The notes under the pieces: model-generated
Database searches by the model: none
What the model saw: only the letters and a program-made list of their open reading frames with translations
What the model was told of the DNA's origin: nothing
Made by a program: the position numbers and the translations under genes
NCBI RefSeq assembly: GCF_020731145.1
Contig: NZ_JAJFZN010000001.1
Span: forward strand, 186,001-250,000
DNA: 64,000 nucleotides
Source: Sneathiella sp. HT1-7
GTDB lineage: Bacteria > Pseudomonadota > Alphaproteobacteria > Sneathiellales > Sneathiellaceae
Reading direction: 5' to 3'
Shown: one piece after another, positions 28,001-34,030 of the stretch
Layout: every line of letters begins with the position of its first letter
Position numbering within the stretch: the stretch's first letter is position 1

Positions 28001-28324
28001 CATTTGCCCCTTCAGAATAAACACCATTACTATGTTTTTGTATCTTCCAAACTTTTGGATACAGACGACCCTGACATTGGGAAAAGAATTGCATTTTCTT
28101 CTCGGTATATGATGATGACCCCCGACAACGATATTAATTTGGAAAGATTTTTGGAATCTTTTCACCGAGTTGGAGCATTCTATTTATTGCCCGCCATAAT
28201 GAACAAAAATGGGCCACCAGAGTTTCTCGATGATTTAGCAATACTGAAACACGAGCTTTTTGTGAAATTGGCCAAGGATGTTAGAAAGAATGATGTCGAA
28301 ACGATTGTGTTGCGTGATACCTAG
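25100..28324 (+). CDS. Unknown ~1074-residue protein with N-terminal Mrr-like PD-(D/E)XK motif
   Basis: Start placed at ATG 25100, with AAGGGG 7 bases upstream; an ATG at 25070 has none. Residue numbers here count from 25070. The N-terminal ~200 residues look like a restriction-endonuclease-like domain: 'QAFELFCRKLCERTICPN' (lead helix), G-P-D-G-G-G-D at 97-103 (candidate metal Asp), E109, then the strand W-A-F-A-F-S-A-K-K at 133-141 with K140 in the position of Q/E-x-K, and 'RIIFVTSRFAKDKSRAGVEDEL' with 'VTIHDRSWIV' closing the fold. Residues ~220-900 are almost all helical, repeat-like, perhaps a sensor or scaffold. The ~150-residue C-terminus is mixed. A DNA-cleaving defence protein is the most economical reading, but this is inference. 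Confidence 0.68.
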   Translation: MGKDEAAEPRKTDPALAKKISPSQFMRELRPEYYSDTTDRVAYVLEAPTLEYHLETITERNQTQAFELFCRKLCERTICPNLRSHTGPDGGGDSKVDTETYPVSEETGSLFYVGEANSAHERWAFAFSAKKTWPAKVRDDVKGIIETDRNYKRIIFVTSRFAKDKSRAGVEDELSKQYGIPVTIHDRSWIVKEIIENDRKDIAYNFLEIGEVRNAPLRLGPTDYSRAQQLEDIEKSIDDPDAYLGMELQRVTEALVAAKLSRNLEQSRSDIDGRFLRAIRLANKDGSFRQQLEAKYEHIWTAFWWFDDFQFLKDSYEPFEKIALESSRAVNLEFLCNLLQLFINSIVHGHMTREESKLDERLEKLKLALECIIENKDQPNNSLEAEASLLILRMNQIFIDGNHDKLPDVWRNFVETLEKASGLGEFKADRFVEMIEVAGAIAGNDPVYNDLVDKVAKFVSNRKSEAEGAIVLLNRARKLDFSEPLEIIRLSGKAAIGLSKKEYTDQLIEALELLTLAYRRAGLLWAARAGCISLATSLVVESEEDSILPASFVPTMKIFAWIALELHHLPDFLFAIQMLNGALASLPLTEDSLDRANEDIKELDLALGSQFLNLNAKELERLECLPDVLEALGLFMARSSLLYILGYMDALRTEGYVPKEETDEGAHRIFSMLASQPVGQNQQGSLILNTEDIQTFRTAIIGMNVEISSKGSLQAILVTEAIMGSLEAFFATTIEQRISPHTEKISINLIVSDEVSKPSLQLKAMDMTVEIKWPRALSQTNFKQQKEVLSFLAEVSGTVLAATCYVKEIDMLLDKLYVDEAVQHRMAIAAYVSTSYNRFASKNTSRISDWQELVKKTYEIRAERPTLTTIDLNKLIDPDSTEKKDDRGISDEMKDHRTVSVRSVINVPAWDQARWRGTGFLQSDPIQPPHFAFLFEDKAGAEKIFEGWLARFGKHDENDEISLSIVRHLPLQNKHHYYVFVSSKLLDTDDPDIGKRIAFSSRYMMMTPDNDINLERFLESFHRVGAFYLLPAIMNKNGPPEFLDDLAILKHELFVKLAKDVRKNDVETIVLRDT

Positions 28325-28461
28325 CATTTCAATTTAATTTCGTTTTGGCATAGTTGGAAAACCCTTAGTTCCAGTCAGGTTGTGACATCTAGAAGTTACG
28401 AAAAGTAAATTGAATATATGTGCGTTATTCCTCTTGAGGCAGGCAAAGGTTGCCTGTTATC

Positions 28462-28489
28462 ACAAACCAACACGTCGGTGTTGGTTTGT
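28462..28489. repeat. Perfect 28-bp inverted repeat upstream of second serine recombinase
   Basis: ACAAACCAACAC, then GTCG, then GTGTTGGTTTGT: 12-bp perfect arms. It is 20 bases upstream of the recombinase start. A shorter dyad (AGGCAA-AGG-TTGCCT, 28441-28455) precedes it. The 28-bp length equals a typical resolvase crossover subsite. No T-run follows, so it is not an intrinsic terminator. Confidence 0.6.
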
Positions 28490-28508
28490 TAAATAGAGGA
28501 AAATGAGA

Positions 28509-29171
28509 ATGCAAAACGGATATGTGGGCTATTTCCGGGTTTCAACGGATCGGCAGGGAAAAAGCGGATTAGGATTAGAAGCCCAGCAACATTCTGTGGA
28601 AATGTTCCTCAACTCCGTCGGAGCAGAATTGACCTCTTCCTTTACTGAAATTGAAAGCGGAAAGATTGACCAGCGCCCTGAACTGGATAAAGCAATCAAA
28701 TATTGCCGTAAAACCAAGAGCACATTAATTGTCGCAAAACTGGACCGGTTAAGCAGGAATGCAACCTTTCTCCTGAAATTCGATGATATGGTCAAGAAAG
28801 CCAGCATTAATCTCCACGTCTGCGATCAACCCCATCTGGATCGCTTTACGCTGGGCATTCACGCCCTTGTAGCAGAACGAGAGAGGGAAATGATATCAGA
28901 GCGGACAAAAGCTGCCCTGCAGGCTGCTAAAGCCCGTGGCGTGATACTTGGAACAAGGAATGGGGCAAAGCTGAGTACCAAAGGTATTAAAGCAATCAGA
29001 CTGAAGGCCAATTCTCATGCGGAAAATATATCTGCGATCATTGAACAGATAAAAGCATCTGGTGCAGAGACATACCAGCAGATAGCAACTGCACTAAACG
29101 CAAGAGGAATTCCAACAGCACGAAACTCCGACTGGCATCCTGAAACTGTCCGTCGCATTCTCAATAGATAG
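28509..29171 (+). CDS. Serine recombinase (resolvase family), second copy
   Basis: About 220 residues. ATG 28509 is preferred: AGAGG lies 9 bases upstream, and only 3 bases from the in-frame ATG at 28503. The catalytic domain starts 'GYVGYFRVSTDRQGKSGLGLEAQQ' with Ser in R-V-S-T, includes 'TLIVAKLDRLSRNATFLL' with R-L-x-R, and 'LVAEREREMISERTKAALQAAKARG' as the E helix. The C-terminus has a recombinase-type 'ETYQQIATALNARGIPTARNSDWHPETVRRIL', so it is the longer Tn3-resolvase/recombinase form, not a copy of the one at 22176. It may act on the 28-bp inverted repeat immediately ahead. The two recombinases bracket the large-gene pair. Confidence 0.93.
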   Translation: MQNGYVGYFRVSTDRQGKSGLGLEAQQHSVEMFLNSVGAELTSSFTEIESGKIDQRPELDKAIKYCRKTKSTLIVAKLDRLSRNATFLLKFDDMVKKASINLHVCDQPHLDRFTLGIHALVAEREREMISERTKAALQAAKARGVILGTRNGAKLSTKGIKAIRLKANSHAENISAIIEQIKASGAETYQQIATALNARGIPTARNSDWHPETVRRILNR

Positions 29172-29882
29172 AACTTTATCCTTCGCTAGAAACATTCCAG
29201 CACCATCGAGTATTCATTAGACAAACAGTGATCCTTTCCAAGGACCTGACTTAATCTAGAAACTACGCAACAAATCTCAGGCCCTAACAAAAAAAACGGC
29301 CCCCCGCCCGTAATACAACCGTGGTCCCCCGAGAAAAATAGAAGAAGTTTTAGGGGGGCTAAAGGAGTCGGGATTTAATATATTTATATCAATCTCTATG
29401 TATCAAATTTATATAAATATATCGATTTTTATATATTTTGGGGCCACTGATATAAAAAACATACAAAAAAACAGCCTTTTTCAGCTAATTTCGCGACCCT
29501 GAGCACATATTTATGTGAAAATTATATAAAATTACGCTTTTATATTCAAATGCTTATCCAAAATTCTATATCAAATCGATATCAAAACCTCTTCATTATA
29601 CCCTCTTCTTTGTGTCAAATTTTTCTGCCCCCTTAAGGTTACGCTGATTTTTTCTCAATTCCTTTCGAAAAATTTGAGCTTATCCACATGGCTAACCGAA
29701 TAAATAGTAGCAACTTCACAGCGCAATTTTGCGACTGAAGAATGGACCGGTAATGAAGATAAGCTCATGTGAAAAACAATATCCAACCGAGTAGAGCATT
29801 TATTGGTTCTAGAGACTTATAAATTCATGCCAGTATAATCTCCAATACATCGTTATCTACAACAAAAGAAAACATAATTTTC
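29172..29882. other. AT-rich gene-free stretch, candidate replication origin
   Basis: 711 bases without a credible gene. A perfect DnaA box, TTATCCACA, is at 29680-29688, with one-mismatch copies at 29554-29562 (TTATCCAAA) and 29853-29861 (TTATCTACA). Positions ~29375-29460 and 29505-29580 are strongly A+T and contain the palindrome ATTTATATAAAT (29408-29419) and repeated TATCAAA units near 29401, 29569 and 29580, which could be iterons. The Rep-like gene begins directly after. These are the usual parts of an origin, but activity is inference. Confidence 0.5.
29680..29688 (+). promoter_or_regulatory. DnaA box
   Basis: TTATCCACA, an exact match to the DnaA consensus TTATNCACA, in the AT-rich region 195 bases before the Rep-like gene. 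One perfect 9-mer can occur by chance; two near-matches on the same strand nearby make it more credible. Confidence 0.5.
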
Positions 29883-30944
29883 ATGGCAAAAAGTTCAAAA
29901 ACCAGGCTTCCCATAGCGTATGCACGCCCGCAAAGCACTCGTCAACGGCGCAGTTTTCTCAAGTTTTTTGAATTAGCAATGACCGGAAACTATGATTTGG
30001 ACCGCATTTCCCGTATAGTAAGTAGCCTCTCATACCTCACAGGATATTCTCCACCTAGATGGACAGATTTAACCTCTAGTGAGAAATTTGTAATGGAACA
30101 AATAGTAGGTCATTTCTTTAAGATTAATTTTTCTATCACTTTCAATATTAGTGATGAACAACAACAAAATTGGATATCGAAACATAAAAACCTCACTATT
30201 GGATTCAAAAAGGAAATTCTTCACAAAGTCCGACACATATTAGGAAAGCACCCTACTTACTGGCTGGTAGTTGAGCCAAAGGTTTCTCGCGGAAAAAAAG
30301 CTAAGGAATATGTGGATAGGATAAACTCTCCTCGGAGATTTGATATTCATGCTGGGTTTTTAGTAGACAAGACTGATCTTGACCGATTTCAACAGGGATT
30401 GAGTAAAAGAGCAGCGGAGCTAAAGCTAAAAACTCCTAAACCATCCGGCGCGTTGCTCCCCAAAAAAAAGAAGCAGAAAATTCCATATCCCTTATTCCTC
30501 AAAGGGAAAATGGTTCAAGGCGCTTATATTGTAAATATTGGGTGGGCGACATACTCGTCCAAAGCTATTGCTCTGACTAAAAAAATGCACACGGATCTGA
30601 CTGGACCGACGCCTTTTGGAAAATCCAGAAATCTAACGCATGCGGCAAAAGCAGCATACGAACAAATTAGGATTGATGCTGCAATATACGAGATTCCTAA
30701 GCCGTTACTTGCCGACCTGGAGAAACTTTCGATATCGCCTACACGGAAGTTCAAACGCACCCACAAATCTCTATATGAGCCCTGCCAAAAACTACTGGAC
30801 AATACTATAGCGGGTTTAGATAAGTCATTATCACCAAACGATGATATTGAACAATTAGAAAAAATTTCCCATGCAGGAAAGGCCGCTGTAATTAACTGGG
30901 CCATAGATCAAGTTACTATTTTGGCACTTGGCAAAACAGATTGA
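29883..30944 (+). CDS. Island protein, possibly a divergent HUH-type replication initiator
   Basis: 353 basic residues. A hydrophobic strand 'YWLVVEP' (126-132) is followed by F-D-I-H-A-G-F-L-V (153-161), comparable to the HUH strand of rolling-circle initiators (H-x-H) but with Asp in place of the first His. Next comes 'DLDRFQQGLSKRAAELKLK' and, after a lysine-rich linker (190-205), 'YIVNIGWATYSSKAIA', in which Y224-x2-K227 fits the catalytic Y-x-x-K motif. The rest is helical. I do not recognise a close family, and the motif assignment is weak. Its place right behind an AT-rich, DnaA-box region supports a replication role. Ribosome site is poor (no clear GGAG before ATG 29883). The gene converges with the integrase. 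Confidence 0.55.
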   Translation: MAKSSKTRLPIAYARPQSTRQRRSFLKFFELAMTGNYDLDRISRIVSSLSYLTGYSPPRWTDLTSSEKFVMEQIVGHFFKINFSITFNISDEQQQNWISKHKNLTIGFKKEILHKVRHILGKHPTYWLVVEPKVSRGKKAKEYVDRINSPRRFDIHAGFLVDKTDLDRFQQGLSKRAAELKLKTPKPSGALLPKKKKQKIPYPLFLKGKMVQGAYIVNIGWATYSSKAIALTKKMHTDLTGPTPFGKSRNLTHAAKAAYEQIRIDAAIYEIPKPLLADLEKLSISPTRKFKRTHKSLYEPCQKLLDNTIAGLDKSLSPNDDIEQLEKISHAGKAAVINWAIDQVTILALGKTD

Positions 30945-31052
30945 CCTAATGCTAGGATCGCTCCTAATTACCGTCAGCAGTACCGATCACTCAGCAATTC
31001 GCCCTGCAGTCGCCAGCTACTATTGCCTCGTAAAATCAAAAAAACACTCCCA

Positions 31053-31069
31053 GGCACGCTTATCGTGCC
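31053..31069. terminator. Hairpin between Rep-like gene and integrase
   Basis: GGCACG-CTTAT-CGTGCC, 6-bp perfect stem in the gap between convergent genes. On the minus strand a T-run follows about 9 bases after the stem, so it is at best a weak terminator for the integrase. Confidence 0.35.
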
Positions 31070-31104
31070 ATTTAGAGCACGTTAAAAGTGACTTGTTCGT
31101 ACTC

Positions 31105-32898
31105 TCAGTTGTCAGCAGCTTTTTCAGCGAATAATTTCTCAACTTCTGGCCACTCTAACTTCGCTATCGCTTCCGCCAGATTTTCGAGACTGAACCCCTT
31201 ATGATAGACAGAGGTAGTCATGCTTTCACCGGAGTCATGCCCAACTAGAGCCTCGACTATTTCTTTGGATACGCCCTTATTGAGTAGCTGTGTAATGAAG
31301 CCGTGTCGAAAGGAGTGATAATCTACTCCTCTTTCAAAAACCCCTATTTCCTGTCGATATCGGGAAAACCATTTCGAGAATGCAAAGCCATATTTGGTGT
31401 CTGCACCTCCCGGTCTTAGTGCTGGAAAAATTGATCTTTCTGGTTCAGTCATAATACGATCTACGTAATCCAAAAAGCCAAGCTTCACTATAGTCGGATG
31501 CACTGGCACTCGACGCTCGGATTGTGCGTTCTTAATCTGCCTACCTCCAGCGCCGTGGATATGGAAAAAAGGTATATCCGCTTCCGACTGAATATCTGAT
31601 TTTCTTAATTGCGCAAATTCTTCAAGTCTATTGCCATGATACAGCGCTAACAACGGGAGCCAGTATTTTTCGTCTTTAGTAATGACACTTCCCGCATTAG
31701 AGCGATGCACCTTTGACTTGGAGCCTTGCCAATTCGGGGAAGCAAATAAAATCTCCAAATTTGCTACAGACCACTCCTGTCGCTTATTCCTCTTCGAGCT
31801 ATCCCTTTCAAATTTGTACCCAGAGGCCGGATTTCTGCCCTCATAAACGCCTTCATTCAGAAGATGCGAAAAAAACTTTGATAGGGCTCGATGATGTCGT
31901 TTCAAGGTATTAACCGCCAACGTTTCTTGAACTTTTCCCCCACCGTTTTTTATTATCTGTTGAAGTGATAAATCTCGACTTTTTATGGATCGTCCCCAGT
32001 CTCTTGGCAATTTTCTGATTAGAGAAATAAATCCGGCAATATCCGATTTTTGATATTCACTGACTGGCTTATCCCCGGCGACCTCAATGAACCTGACGAA
32101 AGTAGTCCTGTTTTGATTTACAGTTTGCCCTTTCCATTGGCCTGTTTGTATCATTTGAGCAATTACTGTTTCATAGATTTCTGAAAATTGAACGGGCCTT
32201 TTACTTCGAACCTGCTCGCTTCTCGGCTGTTCATTTGCCTCAGCTTTATTTCTCTCGGGGAAAAACTCCGCTTCTCCCCTATCCTTCATGTCCAGAACTG
32301 CTGAGAAAAGCGTATCGTTTGGTCGAAAGGAATAGTCGCCATCTAGACGTGCAAGCATAGTTTCATATGCTGCAATTTGCCCACGCTGGACAAGTCGGGC
32401 CAGTATTTGCTTAAGTGCCTGATTTTCGTTGTCGTCATCATGTAAGCTCTCAATGCCGACCGACGACAAGAAAGGCTCAATGTTTAGCGAACTGAGGGAA
32501 GTTTTATTGGCCTGCAGAGAAAATTTTTCCGCGTCTAACCTTGATTGCATCAATGCCCGCGTGAATGAGCGTGATGATTCAATTGTATTGGTTTCTTCGC
32601 AAAAAACATCCGCACTTTTCAATGAGAAATTTTCTTCCCATTTTTCTATTTCCCGTGAGAACATTTCCCTCGCAATGTTTTGGATATATTTGCTTGCTTG
32701 TCTGGGATTCATTTTTGCGTACTCGAAAAGCCGTTCACTTACCAAGTATAATTGTGCGGCGCGAATTTTAGCAAGCTTCCTGCTACCCGTTCCCAATGAG
32801 CGCTTAATTTCCGTAACGCCTATTCTTTCCTTGAATTCAGTAGGGACCTTCCTTCGAAAATAAAAGGTGCCACTTTGATTCTGGAGATAGCGTCCCAT
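31105..32898 (-). CDS. Tyrosine site-specific integrase of the island
   Basis: 597 residues from ATG 32898, where GAGGG lies 5 bases upstream (an ATG at 32931 in frame has no such site). Numbered from 32931, the catalytic set is complete: R435 in H-G-N-R, K467, H539-x2-R542 in 'YHSFRHGFI', H565 in G-H-D and nucleophile Y576 in 'SVYHKG'. The N-terminal ~50 residues ('YLQNQSGTFYFRRKVP') are the short beta-stranded arm domain seen in such long integrases; a ~200-residue helical region follows before the SAM-like core-binding domain (250-370). It lies 106 bases from the tRNA-Gln 3' end and reads away from it, so it is the enzyme for the 17-bp attachment pair. Confidence 0.95.
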   Translation of the reverse strand: MGRYLQNQSGTFYFRRKVPTEFKERIGVTEIKRSLGTGSRKLAKIRAAQLYLVSERLFEYAKMNPRQASKYIQNIAREMFSREIEKWEENFSLKSADVFCEETNTIESSRSFTRALMQSRLDAEKFSLQANKTSLSSLNIEPFLSSVGIESLHDDDNENQALKQILARLVQRGQIAAYETMLARLDGDYSFRPNDTLFSAVLDMKDRGEAEFFPERNKAEANEQPRSEQVRSKRPVQFSEIYETVIAQMIQTGQWKGQTVNQNRTTFVRFIEVAGDKPVSEYQKSDIAGFISLIRKLPRDWGRSIKSRDLSLQQIIKNGGGKVQETLAVNTLKRHHRALSKFFSHLLNEGVYEGRNPASGYKFERDSSKRNKRQEWSVANLEILFASPNWQGSKSKVHRSNAGSVITKDEKYWLPLLALYHGNRLEEFAQLRKSDIQSEADIPFFHIHGAGGRQIKNAQSERRVPVHPTIVKLGFLDYVDRIMTEPERSIFPALRPGGADTKYGFAFSKWFSRYRQEIGVFERGVDYHSFRHGFITQLLNKGVSKEIVEALVGHDSGESMTTSVYHKGFSLENLAEAIAKLEWPEVEKLFAEKAADN

Positions 32899-33003
32899 TG
32901 AGCCCTCTTGCGAACAAAAGTGTACTAGCAAAGTGTACTAACGCTAATGCACTTGGTGGGGACTCGCAAAAAGTCTAAGTATTTGAAATAGTTATATAAA
33001 AAA

Positions 33004-33020
33004 TGGCTGGGGTGGCAGGA
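33004..33020. repeat. Right attachment site (attR) within tRNA-Gln
   Basis: TGGCTGGGGTGGCAGGA, the 3' end of the tRNA on the minus strand, including the encoded CCA. Identical to the copy at 17753-17769. Confidence 0.88.
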
Positions 33021-33078
33021 TTCGAACCTGCGCGTGACGGGATCAAAACCCGCTGCCTTACCGCTTGGCTACACCCCA
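33004..33078 (-). tRNA. tRNA-Gln (anticodon TTG)
   Basis: 75 bases on the minus strand, folding as a cloverleaf: acceptor TGGGGTG with CACCCCA, D arm around GCCAAGCGGTAAGGC, anticodon loop TTTTGAT with anticodon TTG (reads CAA), T arm GGTTCGAATCC. The 3' CCA is encoded. It remains intact because the island's right end restored its 3' part. It is the integration target here. Confidence 0.96.
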
Positions 33079-33161
33079 ATAAGGAGCCTCTTTCTATCCA
33101 AAGGGCCGACTAACCTCAAGCCAAATTTTGAAAAAATCGGTAAAAGGCTAAATCTCCGGAA

Positions 33162-34016
33162 CTACGGGTCCACAGCCGCCGCCTGCACCCACCAGTCAGG
33201 ATGGCGCTCCAGTATGTCACGCGCAGCCATCTCAGCTGCCTCTTCTTCTTCGAATAATCCGAAACAGGTCGCCCCGCTGCCGCTCATTCGGGCAAGATGA
33301 CATCCCTTCTGCTCTTTGATCGACGAAAGAACAGCGTCAATTACAGGGGCAACTTCGAGCGCAGGAGCCTCCAGATCATTCCGCATGGCGGCAAGCCCGA
33401 TGAATAACTCCCGTGCTGTTCGTCCACTAAAGTCATCTGAAGAGGTTATTTTCTCCGAGATTGTCAGCTGACTGAATACATCCCCCGTAGAAGCCGAAAT
33501 ACCCGGATTAACTAGTAAAATATTAAATTTCGGAAATTCTCGTAGACCAGAAATCTGTTCCCCAATGCCTGACATCATCGCCGGTTTTCCATAAAGACAG
33601 ACGGGAACATCTGCACCGAGGGCTAGTCCGATTTGGCCAAGGCGATTATTAGAAAACCCTATATTCCACAATACATTAAGGGATTTTAAGACAGCCGCCG
33701 CATCAGCAGATCCGCCACCGATTCCGGCCGCAACCGGTAAGTTCTTCTCTAAAACTATGCGCGCGCCTTCATTCGATCCACCTTCACGCTTCAACAAATG
33801 CGCAGCTTTAAAGGCGAGATTTTCTTCGGTACTACCAATCAATTGAGAAAAGGGGCCTGTTACCTCAAGCGTGATACTCTTGCCCTTTTTAACGGTTATC
33901 CTGTCCCCCCACTCAGGGAAAACCACAAGACTTTCGAGCAGATGATACCCGTCATTCCGCTTACCTGTCACATGCAGGAAGAGATTGACTTTAGATCGGG
34001 CGAAGGCGGTAATCAC
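33162..34016 (-). CDS. ispE: 4-diphosphocytidyl-2-C-methyl-D-erythritol kinase
   Basis: GHMP kinase of the non-mevalonate (MEP) isoprenoid pathway; it phosphorylates CDP-methylerythritol at the 2-hydroxyl with ATP. 284 residues, the normal length. The first motif 'FARSKVNLFLHVTGKRNDGYHLLESLVVF' is diagnostic, the ATP loop is 'NLPVAAGIGGGSADAAAVL', and the C-terminal G-S-G-A-T-C-F-G-L motif near 260 completes the GHMP set. GTG start at 34016. It follows the TPR lipoprotein gene by 14 bases and is probably in its operon. ispH of the same pathway is in this window at 60003. Confidence 0.95.
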   Translation of the reverse strand: MITAFARSKVNLFLHVTGKRNDGYHLLESLVVFPEWGDRITVKKGKSITLEVTGPFSQLIGSTEENLAFKAAHLLKREGGSNEGARIVLEKNLPVAAGIGGGSADAAAVLKSLNVLWNIGFSNNRLGQIGLALGADVPVCLYGKPAMMSGIGEQISGLREFPKFNILLVNPGISASTGDVFSQLTISEKITSSDDFSGRTARELFIGLAAMRNDLEAPALEVAPVIDAVLSSIKEQKGCHLARMSGSGATCFGLFEEEEAAEMAARDILERHPDWWVQAAAVDP

Positions 34017-34030
34017 GATAGCTCGCCCGA

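Larger units (their letters stand above)
17753..33020. mobile_element. Genomic island integrated in tRNA-Gln(TTG)
   Basis: About 15.3 kb bounded by 17-bp direct repeats, one inside an intact tRNA-Gln gene. A tyrosine integrase begins 106 bases inside the right repeat and points away from the tRNA. Base composition is visibly lower in G+C than both flanks, and none of the genes belongs to core metabolism. Contents in order: GIY-YIG-like protein, exported protein, Cys-rich lipoprotein, serine recombinase, a HEPN-motif protein, a PD-(D/E)XK-motif protein, a second serine recombinase, an origin-like stretch, a Rep-like protein and the integrase. There is no structural phage, conjugation or IS gene, so it is a small integrative element or satellite. 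Confidence 0.9.

Noticed and set aside
17753-33020. CRISPR array, prophage structural genes or IS elements in the island
   Set aside because: No regularly spaced repeats, no capsid/terminase/tail genes and no transposase found.
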